Shown here one piece after another: positions 1 to 6,194 of a stretch of DNA of 6,194 nt; the first letter of the stretch is position 1; every line of letters starts with the position of its first letter. Source of the stretch: Clostridiales bacterium (GTDB lineage Bacteria > Bacillota > Clostridia > UBA1381); assembly GCA_003453455.1 (NCBI GenBank), contig DMLG01000113.1, positions 1-6,194 on the forward strand. Direction: 5' to 3'. Both the position numbers and the translations under genes were made by a program. The notes under the pieces were generated by a model that worked only from the letters and a program-made list of their open reading frames with translations, was not told the origin of the DNA and made no database searches.

Positions 1-1127
1 CATTTTCGCAAGAGGCAGCAAATAGTGAAGATTTTGAAACTGTCGCAAGGTTAAAACAGGAAAAGTTGGAGCTTGAAGAAACGCTTAAAATAAAAGAATC
101 AGAGGCAAAAGATGCTGTTGTTACCCTTGAAGATGTCGCAGCCGTTATCGAAAACTGGACAAAAATCCCCGTGCATAAGCTGACAGAGGGCGAAACAACA
201 AAACTTTTGTGCTTAGAGGACAGAATTCATAAGCGTGTTATCGGTCAAAATGATGCAGTAAGCGCAGTTTGCAGGGCGATACGCAGAGGCAGGGCTGATA
301 TTACATTTAAGCGCCGTCCCGTATCCTTTATATTTGCAGGTCCCACGGGCGTCGGTAAAACTGAGCTTGTTAAAACCATCGCAGAGGTTATGTTTGATAA
401 CGAAGATGCGCTTATACGCTTTGATATGTCGGAATTTATGGAAAAACATTCCGTTTCAAAGCTAATTGGCTCACCTCCCGGATATGTTGGTTATGACGAG
501 GCAGGACAGCTTACCGAAAAGGTCAGAAGAAAGCCATACTCGGTAATTTTGCTTGATGAAATTGAGAAAGCACATCCCGAAATCTTTAATCTTTTCTTAC
601 AGATTTTAGATGACGGCAGAGTTTCGGACAGCCACGGCAAAATTGTCAATTTTGAAAACACAATTATAATTATGACTACCAACGCAGGCTCGGAGTTTGA
701 CTCTGCATCAATAGGCTTTAACTCAGACAGCGCGGTAACTCTTAAAAATAATGTTGAAAAGAGTTTGAAAGAGCGTTTCCGTCCTGAATTCTTAAACAGA
801 ATTGATGAAGTTGTGACCTTCTCGCCTCTTACAAAAGACGAACTTAAAAGAATTGTTGACCTTATGCTTTTGGATATTACCGAAAGAATGGCGCAAAAGG
901 GTGCGAAAATAGAGATTACCGAAAATGCAAAAACGCTTATTCTTGAAAAAGGCTTTGATATAAAATACGGCGCAAGACCATTAAAACGCGCAATTCAAAC
1001 CCTTGTTGAAGATAAACTTGCAGATTTTTCATTAAGGAACACAATTTCCGAAGGTATGCATATTATTGCTGACCGCAAGGGCAACGAAATCGAGATTACT
1101 GTCTTATCCTTACAACAAAAAAGTTGA
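1..1127 (+). CDS. clpC: ClpC-like ATP-dependent Clp protease ATP-binding subunit, C-terminal part
   Basis: Cytoplasmic AAA+ unfoldase that feeds substrates to the ClpP peptidase. The reading frame is open from the left edge (first whole codon at position 3), so about 374 C-terminal residues are visible and the N-domain and first AAA+ module are missing. The fragment starts with a UVR-like stretch (EDFETVARLKQE), as in the middle region of ClpC. It then holds a full second AAA+ module: Walker A GPTGVGKT (nt 339-362), pore loop GYVG (480-491), Walker B ILLDE (546-560), sensor-1 TTNAG, arginine-finger region RFRPEFLNRID and sensor-2 GARPLKR. An IGF tripeptide at nt 711-719 matches the ClpP-docking loop of Clp unfoldases and argues against ClpB, which lacks it. 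The UVR-like segment favours ClpC over ClpA; ClpE is the main alternative. The TTG at 66 is an internal codon, not a start. The stop lies inside the downstream terminator stem. Confidence 0.9.
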   Translation, partial: FSQEAANSEDFETVARLKQEKLELEETLKIKESEAKDAVVTLEDVAAVIENWTKIPVHKLTEGETTKLLCLEDRIHKRVIGQNDAVSAVCRAIRRGRADITFKRRPVSFIFAGPTGVGKTELVKTIAEVMFDNEDALIRFDMSEFMEKHSVSKLIGSPPGYVGYDEAGQLTEKVRRKPYSVILLDEIEKAHPEIFNLFLQILDDGRVSDSHGKIVNFENTIIIMTTNAGSEFDSASIGFNSDSAVTLKNNVEKSLKERFRPEFLNRIDEVVTFSPLTKDELKRIVDLMLLDITERMAQKGAKIEITENAKTLILEKGFDIKYGARPLKRAIQTLVEDKLADFSLRNTISEGMHIIADRKGNEIEITVLSLQQKS

Positions 1128-1152
1128 CTGTAACTATGCAGTCAACTTTTTT
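1117..1152. terminator. Bidirectional intrinsic terminator between clpC and the convergent small gene
   Basis: A perfect 14-bp inverted repeat has arms at 1117-1130 and 1139-1152: AAAAAAGTTGACTG and its exact complement. The 8-nt loop can close to four bases through one A-T and one G-T pair. A run of six T follows the GC-containing part of the stem on both strands, so it should terminate transcription from either side. The clpC stop codon (1125-1127) lies in the left arm, and the stop codon of the minus-strand gene begins at the right edge of the structure. Confidence 0.9.
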
Positions 1153-1388
1153 CATCCAAAATCGTGACAACCGCCAAAATCAAGGTTATACTTTTCAAAA
1201 ACATTAACTATTTCATCTACTATCTCAAAATCCGACTTTTCTTCATCGCTTAAAATTTGTTGTATTTCCGATAATGCCTTAATTGCCATTGTGTCCGCAA
1301 TTTTATTCGCATCAATCTCTGCATAACTAAGTCCTCTTGTAATAGCTTCAAAAATTGCGCCCTTTAATAGTTCAAGTTTTAAATGCAT
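1152..1388 (-). CDS. Conserved-looking small protein of unknown function (78 aa)
   Basis: I do not recognise this gene with confidence. The ATG at 1388 is preceded on the minus strand by GGAGGG five bases away, and a TTGACA-17-TATAAT promoter lies just upstream, so it is very likely expressed. The product is 78 residues, acidic and probably mostly helical. An amphipathic N-terminal half (KLELLKGAIFEAITRGLSYAEIDANKIAD) is followed by a second charged helix (EIQQILSDEEKSDFEIVDEI) and a distinctive glycine-rich tail, NLDFGGCHDFG, with one Cys and one His. There is no signal peptide or membrane segment, and no DNA-binding motif is evident. It is convergent with clpC, shares its terminator, and is divergent from an HTH regulator across a palindromic operator. 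A regulator-plus-target pair is therefore plausible, but the biochemical role is unknown. It is monocistronic. Confidence 0.85.
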   Translation of the reverse strand: MHLKLELLKGAIFEAITRGLSYAEIDANKIADTMAIKALSEIQQILSDEEKSDFEIVDEIVNVFEKYNLDFGGCHDFG

Positions 1389-1416
1389 CGTATCCCTCCA
1401 TTATCTTCTTTAAGTA

Positions 1417-1445
1417 ATTATACCCTATATATCGGCAATTGTCAA
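1417..1445 (-). promoter_or_regulatory. Sigma-A promoter of the 78-aa small gene
   Basis: Read on the minus strand, this is a perfect consensus promoter: -35 TTGACA (1440-1445), a 17-bp spacer and -10 TATAAT (1417-1422). It lies about 28 bp upstream of the ATG at 1388. The -35 hexamer overlaps the left arm of the 12-bp inverted repeat at 1442-1470, so a protein bound there should block RNA polymerase. Confidence 0.85.
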
Positions 1446-1467
1446 TAATAAAAGTATATTTTATTAT
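1439..1467 (+). promoter_or_regulatory. Possible promoter of the HTH regulator gene
   Basis: TTGTCA (1439-1444) and TATTAT (1462-1467) each match the sigma-A consensus in five of six positions, with a 17-bp spacer. Transcription would then begin near 1474, inside or just before the ribosome binding site, giving an almost leaderless mRNA. An alternative is a -10 of TATATT at 1455-1460 with a poor -35 TCGGCA (1432-1437). Either choice lies inside the inverted repeat, so the gene should be autoregulated. Confidence 0.4.
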
Positions 1468-1470
1468 TGA
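1442..1470. promoter_or_regulatory. Perfect 12-bp inverted repeat, candidate operator of the HTH regulator
   Basis: TCAATAATAAAA (1442-1453) and its exact reverse complement (1459-1470) flank a 5-bp spacer GTATA. The element sits between the divergent small gene and HTH gene. It covers part of the TTGACA of the minus-strand promoter and the whole promoter zone of the plus-strand gene. Small Cro/C1-type proteins bind such palindromes as dimers, so autoregulation plus control of the 78-aa gene is the simplest reading. The symmetry is seen directly; the binding protein is inferred. There is no downstream T-run in a position to make it a terminator. Confidence 0.65.
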
Positions 1471-1484
1471 ATAGGGTGATGATA

Positions 1485-1688
1485 ATGATTTCATACGAGC
1501 CATTCTATAATACTTTGAAACAAAAAGGAATATCGACATATAAACTAATAACCAAATATAACATAAGTCGTGGTCTTCTTGACAGATTAAAGCATAACAA
1601 ACCTATTACCACGGTAACCTTAAATGATTTATGTAATATTCTTGACTGCAATGTTAGTGATATAATGATATTCACAAAGGATTTGTGA
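1485..1688 (+). CDS. Small Cro/C1-type helix-turn-helix transcriptional regulator (67 aa, YozG-like)
   Basis: DNA-binding regulator of the short XRE type that is essentially one HTH domain (HTH_26-like). The pattern MISYEPFYNTLKQKGISTYKL, followed by an N-terminal helix pair, an RGLLDRLKHNKPITTVTL recognition segment and the ending LNDLCNILDCNVSDIM, is characteristic of these proteins. I place the start at ATG 1485 because AGGGTG (1473-1478) lies six bases upstream and family members begin MISY. TTG 1467, GTG 1476 and ATG 1479 are in frame but overlap or precede the ribosome binding site. There is no ligand-binding or membrane domain, so signal input is unknown. It is divergent from the 78-aa gene across the palindrome at 1442-1470, its likely operator. 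It converges on cysK with a 62-bp gap in which I see no good terminator. Confidence 0.85.
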   Translation: MISYEPFYNTLKQKGISTYKLITKYNISRGLLDRLKHNKPITTVTLNDLCNILDCNVSDIMIFTKDL

Positions 1689-1750
1689 TTTTAGTCATAA
1701 CCACCAGTAAAAGAAACATTAAATGCCTTTATTCCTGCGTAATGTCTATT

Positions 1751-2683
1751 TTAGTCTGCAAATAGCGGTGTTGAAAGATATCTGTCGCCTGTATCAGGCA
1801 AAAGAACAACTATTGTTTTTCCTTCATTTTCCGGACGCTTTGCAAGCTCTATTGCCGCAAATGCCGCAGCTCCTGATGAAATTCCTACCAAAACACCCTC
1901 ACTTCTGCCTATTTCTTTTCCCGCGGCAAATGCATCTTCATTGGCAACAGGAATTATCTCATCATAAACATTTGTATTTAATACCTCCGGAACAAAGCCG
2001 GCACCAATTCCTTGAATTTTATGCGGTCCTGCAACACCTGTTGAAAGTACGGCTGATGTAGCAGGCTCAACCGCAATAACTTTTATGTCAGAATTTTTTG
2101 ATTTTAAGTACTCGCCAACACCTGTAACCGTTCCGCCGGTACCAACTCCTGCGACAAAGTAATCAATCTTCCCGTCGGTATCTTCATAAATTTCAGGACC
2201 CGTAGTTTCTCTGTGTGCTGTCGGATTAGCAGGATTTACAAACTGTCCCGGGATAAAACTGTTCGGGATTTCCTTTGCAAGCTCCTCAGCCTTTGCAATA
2301 GCACCTTTCATTCCCTTTGCGCCCTCTGTTAATACGATTTCCGCACCGTATGCTTTTATAAGCTGGCGTCTTTCAACCGACATTGTTTCAGGCATTGTCA
2401 AAATTATGCGGTAACCTCTTGCTGCTGCAACAGAGGCAAGACCGATGCCTGTATTACCGCTCGTCGGCTCAATGATAACAGAACCTTCTACAAGTTTTCC
2501 TGCTTTTTCTGCATCGTCAATCATTGCCTTTGCAATCCTGTCCTTTACAGAACCTGCCGGATTAAAGTATTCCAGCTTTGCAATGATTTTTGCCTTTAAA
2601 CCGTATTTCTTTTCAATGTGTGTAAGCTCCAAAAGCGGAGTTTTTCCTATTAGTTGGTCTGCTGATTTATAAATATTTGACAT
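1751..2683 (-). CDS. cysK: Cysteine synthase A (O-acetylserine sulfhydrylase)
   Basis: Cytoplasmic PLP enzyme that makes L-cysteine and acetate from O-acetyl-L-serine and sulfide. The product is 310 residues, the usual CysK length. Fold-type II landmarks are all present: the PLP lysine K47 in NPAGSVKDR, the substrate loop TSGNTG (74-79), GQFVNPANP (146-154), the phosphate-binding GVGTGGT (179-185), the late GISSGA segment, and a C-terminal RYLSTPLF typical of the CysK group. I place the start at ATG 2683, with a purine-rich AAAGGAAGG site about six bases upstream. An upstream in-frame TTG (2701) would put that site inside the gene. It lies 27 nt downstream of metY on the same strand with no promoter or terminator between, so it is the second gene of a metY-cysK operon. 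In Bacillus and Staphylococcus CysK also partners the Rrf2 regulator CymR, which is relevant because an Rrf2 gene lies upstream here. Confidence 0.96.
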   Translation of the reverse strand: MSNIYKSADQLIGKTPLLELTHIEKKYGLKAKIIAKLEYFNPAGSVKDRIAKAMIDDAEKAGKLVEGSVIIEPTSGNTGIGLASVAAARGYRIILTMPETMSVERRQLIKAYGAEIVLTEGAKGMKGAIAKAEELAKEIPNSFIPGQFVNPANPTAHRETTGPEIYEDTDGKIDYFVAGVGTGGTVTGVGEYLKSKNSDIKVIAVEPATSAVLSTGVAGPHKIQGIGAGFVPEVLNTNVYDEIIPVANEDAFAAGKEIGRSEGVLVGISSGAAAFAAIELAKRPENEGKTIVVLLPDTGDRYLSTPLFAD

Positions 2684-2710
2684 AATTATCCTTCCTTTCA
2701 ATTTTTCACT

Positions 2711-3994
2711 TTATTTTATTGCATTGAAGCCTTGCTCCAAATCGTCGATAATATCATCAATATGCTCTGTTCCTATTGAAAGACGCACAGTTGTGGGTGT
2801 AATTCCCGATTTTAGCAATTCTTCTTCGCTAAGCTGACTGTGTGTAGTTGACGCGGGGTGGATAACAAGTGATTTAACATCGGCAACATTTGCTAAAAGC
2901 GAGAAAAGCTTTAAGCTTTCAGTAAATTTCTTGGCATCCTCCGCCGTTCCTTTTACTTCAAAAGTGAATATTGAAGCAGCGCCATTTGGGAAATACTCGT
3001 TATAGAGGTCTTTTGCTCTTCCCTCTGCAAGCGACGGGTGATTTACCCTTGCTACTTGTTGATGATTTTTCAAAAAGTCAACAACCTTTAAGGCGTTTTC
3101 TGTATGACGCTCAACACGAAGTGAAAGAGTTTCAAGTCCCTGCAATAAAAGGAATGAATTAAACGGCGAAATTGTCGCCCCTTGGTCACGCAGAAGCGTT
3201 GTTCTTATTTTAATAATATAAGCAAGATTTCCCACCGCCTCCGTGAATACAACGCCGTGATATGACGGATTTGGTTTTGTTAGCCCCGGAAATTTATCAT
3301 TTTGCGCCCAATCGAATTTGCCGCTGTCAATAATAACGCCGCCCATTACTGTTCCGTGACCGCCGATAAATTTTGTCGCAGAATGAACAACTACATCCGC
3401 ACCGAACTCAATCGGGCGGAGGAGATATGGGGTAGCAAAGGTATTATCGACAATAAATGGTATGCCGTGCTTATGTGCAATATCCGAGATAGCCTTTAAA
3501 TCGATAACATTTGAATTTGGATTACCCAGCGTTTCGGCATACAAAAGCTTCGTGTTGGGCTTAATTGCTTTTTCAAAATTTTCGGGATTTTCGGGATTGA
3601 CAAAGGTTGTAGAAAGTCCTTGTTCCTTTAATGTATTTGCTAAAAGATTATGTGTTCCACCATAGACATTTACAGAGGATACGATATGATCGCCTGCTGT
3701 TGCGATATTCTGAATGGCATAGGAAATTGCAGCGGAGCCTGTTGCAACAGAAAGCGCGGCAGCTCCCCCTTCTAACGCTGCTATTCTTTGTTCAAAAACA
3801 TCAGAAGTAGGGTTCATAAGTCTTGTGTAGATATTTCCCCCTTCTGTAAGTCCAAATCTTCCTGCTGCCTGATTAGAATCCTTAAAAACATAGGAGGTCG
3901 TCGCATAAATCGGTACTGCCCTTGCGTCTGTTGCCGGGTCAGGCTGTTCCTGTCCTGCGTGAATTTGTATCGTTTCAAATTTATAGTTACTCAT
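2711..3994 (-). CDS. metY: O-acetylhomoserine sulfhydrylase (aminocarboxypropyltransferase)
   Basis: Cytoplasmic PLP enzyme of the Cys/Met-metabolism (gamma family) transsulfuration fold. It converts O-acetyl-L-homoserine and sulfide to homocysteine, the direct sulfhydrylation route to methionine. The product is 427 residues, the normal MetY length and longer than the roughly 380-400 of MetB/MetC-type enzymes. Visible landmarks are YTRLMNPT (56-63, with the cofactor-contacting Tyr and Arg), the EGG...ATGSAA block (75-88), VDNTFATPY (182-190, with the PLP-pairing Asp) and [11 protein letters not shown] (205-215), where K208 is the PLP lysine. The start ATG 3994 has AAAGGGAAG upstream at suitable spacing. 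It is the first structural gene after a roughly 145-nt leader with its own consensus promoter and a Cys-containing small ORF. Some homologues are also called cysteine synthases because they accept O-acetylserine; with cysK beside it, the homoserine role is preferred. Confidence 0.94.
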   Translation of the reverse strand: MSNYKFETIQIHAGQEQPDPATDARAVPIYATTSYVFKDSNQAAGRFGLTEGGNIYTRLMNPTSDVFEQRIAALEGGAAALSVATGSAAISYAIQNIATAGDHIVSSVNVYGGTHNLLANTLKEQGLSTTFVNPENPENFEKAIKPNTKLLYAETLGNPNSNVIDLKAISDIAHKHGIPFIVDNTFATPYLLRPIEFGADVVVHSATKFIGGHGTVMGGVIIDSGKFDWAQNDKFPGLTKPNPSYHGVVFTEAVGNLAYIIKIRTTLLRDQGATISPFNSFLLLQGLETLSLRVERHTENALKVVDFLKNHQQVARVNHPSLAEGRAKDLYNEYFPNGAASIFTFEVKGTAEDAKKFTESLKLFSLLANVADVKSLVIHPASTTHSQLSEEELLKSGITPTTVRLSIGTEHIDDIIDDLEQGFNAIK

Positions 3995-4139
3995 TTTTAT
4001 TCTTCCCTTTCAATCAATTGTGTTTTGTTATAAGATTTTTTTATTTATAACATCGGCACATTCGACCGAAACGGAAATTTGCACGAACAAGTATTTCAAA
4101 ATAATTTCTCATATTTTCGTGCCTCCTTTTTCGCTTGAT
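3995..4139 (-). promoter_or_regulatory. 5' leader of the metY-cysK mRNA
   Basis: This is the untranslated leader from the likely start site to the metY ATG, apart from the leader-peptide ORF it contains. A perfect 7-bp stem, GCACGAA (4116-4122) with TTCGTGC (4081-4087), encloses the start codon of the leader ORF. Inside its loop AAAATA can pair with TATTTT. A second, AU-only stem of 7 bp (arms 4027-4033 and 4045-4051) overlaps the last codons and stop of the ORF. Neither is followed by a T-run on this strand, so no intrinsic terminator is visible. I found no T-box sequence (GGGTGGTACCGCG-like) and no SAM-riboswitch core. Confidence 0.5.
4041..4112 (-). CDS. 23-residue Cys-containing leader peptide upstream of metY-cysK (candidate)
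   Basis: On the minus strand AAGGAGG (4128-4122) lies nine bases before ATG 4112, which opens a 23-codon frame ending at TAA 4041-4043. The peptide is MRNYFEILVRANFRFGRMCRCYK. It carries Met18, Cys19, Arg20 and Cys21 just before its end, and four arginines in its last ten or so residues. The ribosome binding site is the best on this strand of the operon. The promoter at 4146-4174 starts transcription about 27 nt before the ATG, and metY begins 46 nt after the stop. Its position and codons fit a leader peptide whose translation senses charged tRNA-Cys, and possibly tRNA-Met, to control the downstream sulfur genes. There is no signal peptide or membrane segment. The role is inferred; a chance ORF is less likely given the site strength and codon content. 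Confidence 0.7.
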   Translation of the reverse strand: MRNYFEILVRANFRFGRMCRCYK

Positions 4140-4145
4140 GAGCAT

Positions 4146-4174
4146 ACTATAACATATATTTCCTACTTTGTCAA
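4146..4174 (-). promoter_or_regulatory. Sigma-A promoter of the metY-cysK operon
   Basis: On the minus strand this reads -35 TTGACA (4169-4174), a 17-bp spacer, and -10 TATAGT (4146-4151) preceded by TG in extended -10 position. It is a strong promoter, which suggests that control depends on a repressor and/or the leader. CCTA (minus strand) at 4175-4178 and TAGG at 4162-4165 flank the -35 hexamer and may form a repressor site. Confidence 0.85.
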
Positions 4175-4181
4175 TAGGTTT
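4159..4181. promoter_or_regulatory. Candidate Rrf2-type operator over the metY -35 box
   Basis: The plus strand reads TTTCCTA (4159-4165), nine bases, then TAGGTTT (4175-4181), an imperfect inverted repeat centred on the -35 hexamer. Similar CCTA/TAGG halves with an 8-bp spacer are found in the promoter of the rrf2 gene (4692-4713). Binding by the adjacent Rrf2 regulator is inferred; the spacing difference weakens the case. Confidence 0.35.
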
Positions 4182-4196
4182 TATAAGATTTATTTG

Positions 4197-4233
4197 AAAA
4201 AATTTTTAGGAGGCACTTTTTTAGCCTCCTAAA
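4197..4233 (-). terminator. Intrinsic terminator of the rrf2 gene
   Basis: Reading the minus strand from just after the rrf2 stop, a 10-bp stem TTTAGGAGGC/GCCTCCTAAA (4224-4233 with 4205-4214) has a 9-nt loop and is followed by a run of six T (4202-4197). It separates the rrf2 transcript from the metY promoter, which begins about 23 bp further on. On the plus strand no T-run follows, so it acts in one direction. Confidence 0.85.
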
Positions 4234-4236
4234 CAG

Positions 4237-4671
4237 CTAAATATTATAGTCATTTCCTGCATTTTGGGCTTGTTTATCAATGATATCCTGAAGTGTTATT
4301 CCATTCAAGTAATCTTCTTCAAGTTCTTTTAATCCCTGCCAAACAAAAAGCGTGGCACACTCTATGCATCTCGGACAAGTGTTGATTTCACCCTCCAAGC
4401 AGGAAACGGGTGCCATACTGCCTTCCGCAGCCCGCAGTATCTCACCTACCGTATAATCCTTCGGAGCTTTGATAAGCTTGTATCCGCCGCCGGAGCCTCG
4501 AGATGTTTGCAATAGTGATGCCCTGTTCAGCATAGGGATAATTTGTTCCAGATACTTTCTTGAAATGTCCTGCCTCTTCGCTATTTCTTTAAGTGATACA
4601 AAGCCTGACTCCTGATGCTCAGCAAGGTCTACCATCATACGAAGTGCATATCGTCCACGGGTTGTAATCAT
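4237..4671 (-). CDS. Rrf2-family transcriptional regulator with four-cysteine cluster
   Basis: Winged-helix DNA-binding regulator of the Rrf2 (IscR/CymR/NsrR) family, 144 residues, normal length. The N-terminal MITTRGRYALRMMVDLA is the family hallmark. The HTH spans SLKEIAKRQDISRKYLEQIIPML (26-48) and the wing is SRGSGGGYKLIKAP (57-70). Four cysteines, C91, C99, C102 and C105 (VSCLEGEINTCPRCIEC), occupy the region that holds the Fe-S ligands of IscR-type members; C102 seems to be extra relative to the usual three. ATG 4671 is preferred because AAAGGATGGTG lies upstream with its end six bases away. An in-frame ATG at 4683 falls within that site. Its own terminator follows, and the metY-cysK operon comes next on the same strand. 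Context suggests sulfur control as in CymR; the cysteines suggest Fe-S sensing as in IscR. I cannot decide between these from sequence alone. Confidence 0.92.
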   Translation of the reverse strand: MITTRGRYALRMMVDLAEHQESGFVSLKEIAKRQDISRKYLEQIIPMLNRASLLQTSRGSGGGYKLIKAPKDYTVGEILRAAEGSMAPVSCLEGEINTCPRCIECATLFVWQGLKELEEDYLNGITLQDIIDKQAQNAGNDYNI

Positions 4672-4691
4672 AATTAACACCATCCTTTATA

Positions 4692-4713
4692 ATACCTATT
4701 ATATCATAGGAAT
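4692..4713. promoter_or_regulatory. Candidate autoregulatory operator at the rrf2 promoter
   Basis: On the plus strand ATACCTA (4692-4698) and TAGGAAT (4707-4713) form an inverted repeat with one mismatch and an 8-bp spacer, covering the -10 box. A further TAGG at 4716-4719 repeats TATAGGA nine bases on. Rrf2 regulators commonly repress their own genes; the assignment is inferred from position and symmetry. Confidence 0.45.
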
Positions 4714-4726
4714 TATAGGACTTCAA
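4698..4726 (-). promoter_or_regulatory. Sigma-A promoter of the rrf2 gene
   Basis: On the minus strand TTGAAG (4721-4726) and TATAAT (4698-4703) are separated by 17 bp. The -10 is perfect and the -35 matches in four positions. The spacer and -10 are full of CCTA/TAGG motifs, consistent with autoregulation. Confidence 0.7.
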
Positions 4727-4793
4727 GAGCGATTTTATCGTAAAATGTTGTTTTTTATACAATTTGTTCTCGAAAACGGGAATATAACAATGA

Positions 4794-6194
<1,401 letters not shown>

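Noticed and set aside
1716..1745. Possible terminator between the HTH gene and cysK (ACATTA/TAATGT)
   Set aside because: Only a 6-bp AT-rich stem with an 18-nt loop and no proper T-run on either strand.
1688..1756. Nine-base direct repeat ATTTTAGTC at the ends of the HTH gene and cysK (1688-1696 and 1748-1756)
   Set aside because: Short, AT-rich, with no transposase, terminal inverted repeats or other sign of insertion; most likely chance.
1723..2061. Plus-strand ORF of 112 codons over the 3' part of cysK
   Set aside because: It lies antisense to a clearly real enzyme, its composition (His/Leu/Gln-rich) is that of a shadow frame, and there is no ribosome binding site.
2684..2701. Upstream TTG start for cysK adding six residues
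   Set aside because: It would place the AAAGGAAGG ribosome binding site inside the coding region; [17 protein letters not shown] is a normal family N-terminus.
3995..4140. T-box or SAM riboswitch in the metY leader
   Set aside because: At about 145 nt it lacks the T-box sequence, a terminator hairpin and the conserved SAM-I core; the leader-peptide ORF explains it better.
4020..4232. Plus-strand ORF of 70 codons across the metY leader and rrf2 terminator
   Set aside because: It is antisense to the promoter, leader peptide and terminator signals, has no ribosome binding site and a low-complexity product.
4698..4793. Possible terminator after pyrG, including ATTTTA-CGA-TAAAAT near 4735-4750
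   Set aside because: The stem is short, AU-only and not followed by a T-run on the minus strand, so it does not look like an intrinsic terminator.

Overview
The window is AT-rich, densely coded, and carries strong AGGAGG-type ribosome binding sites and consensus sigma-A promoters. Together with a ClpC-type unfoldase, a YozG-like small HTH regulator and an Rrf2 regulator next to sulfide-assimilation genes, this points to a low-GC Gram-positive, most likely a clostridial anaerobe. No mobile element, CRISPR array, rRNA or tRNA was seen.

Layout. Positions 1-1127 (+) hold the C-terminal half of a ClpC-like AAA+ unfoldase, cut by the left edge. It ends in a perfect, apparently bidirectional terminator shared with a convergent 78-residue protein of unknown function (1152-1388, -). 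That small gene is divergent from a 67-residue Cro/C1-type HTH regulator (1485-1688, +). The space between them holds a near-perfect sigma-A promoter and a perfect 12-bp inverted repeat, a good operator candidate. From 4726 down to 1751 the minus strand carries a sulfur module: an Rrf2-family regulator with a cluster of four cysteines (4237-4671), its terminator, a consensus promoter, a roughly 145-nt leader, metY (2711-3994) and cysK (1751-2683). The right end is most of pyrG, CTP synthase (4794-6194, -), cut by the window edge.

How the genes work together. MetY and CysK both use free sulfide: MetY makes homocysteine from O-acetylhomoserine and CysK makes cysteine from O-acetylserine. They are 27 nt apart and almost certainly cotranscribed. 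Rrf2 regulators of the CymR and IscR types govern cysteine and Fe-S metabolism, so the adjacent regulator is the natural candidate to control the operon. CCTA/TAGG inverted half-sites lie in both its own promoter and the metY promoter.

The most interesting item is in the metY leader. It is a 23-codon ORF (4041-4112, -) with an ideal ribosome binding site, whose peptide ends Met-Cys-Arg-Cys-Tyr-Lys. A short translated peptide with Met and Cys codons near its end, placed between the promoter and the first gene of a Met/Cys biosynthesis operon, looks like a leader peptide sensing Cys (and perhaps Met) supply. No intrinsic terminator was found between it and metY, so any attenuation would have to be translational or Rho-dependent. 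This is inference from sequence and has not been tested.
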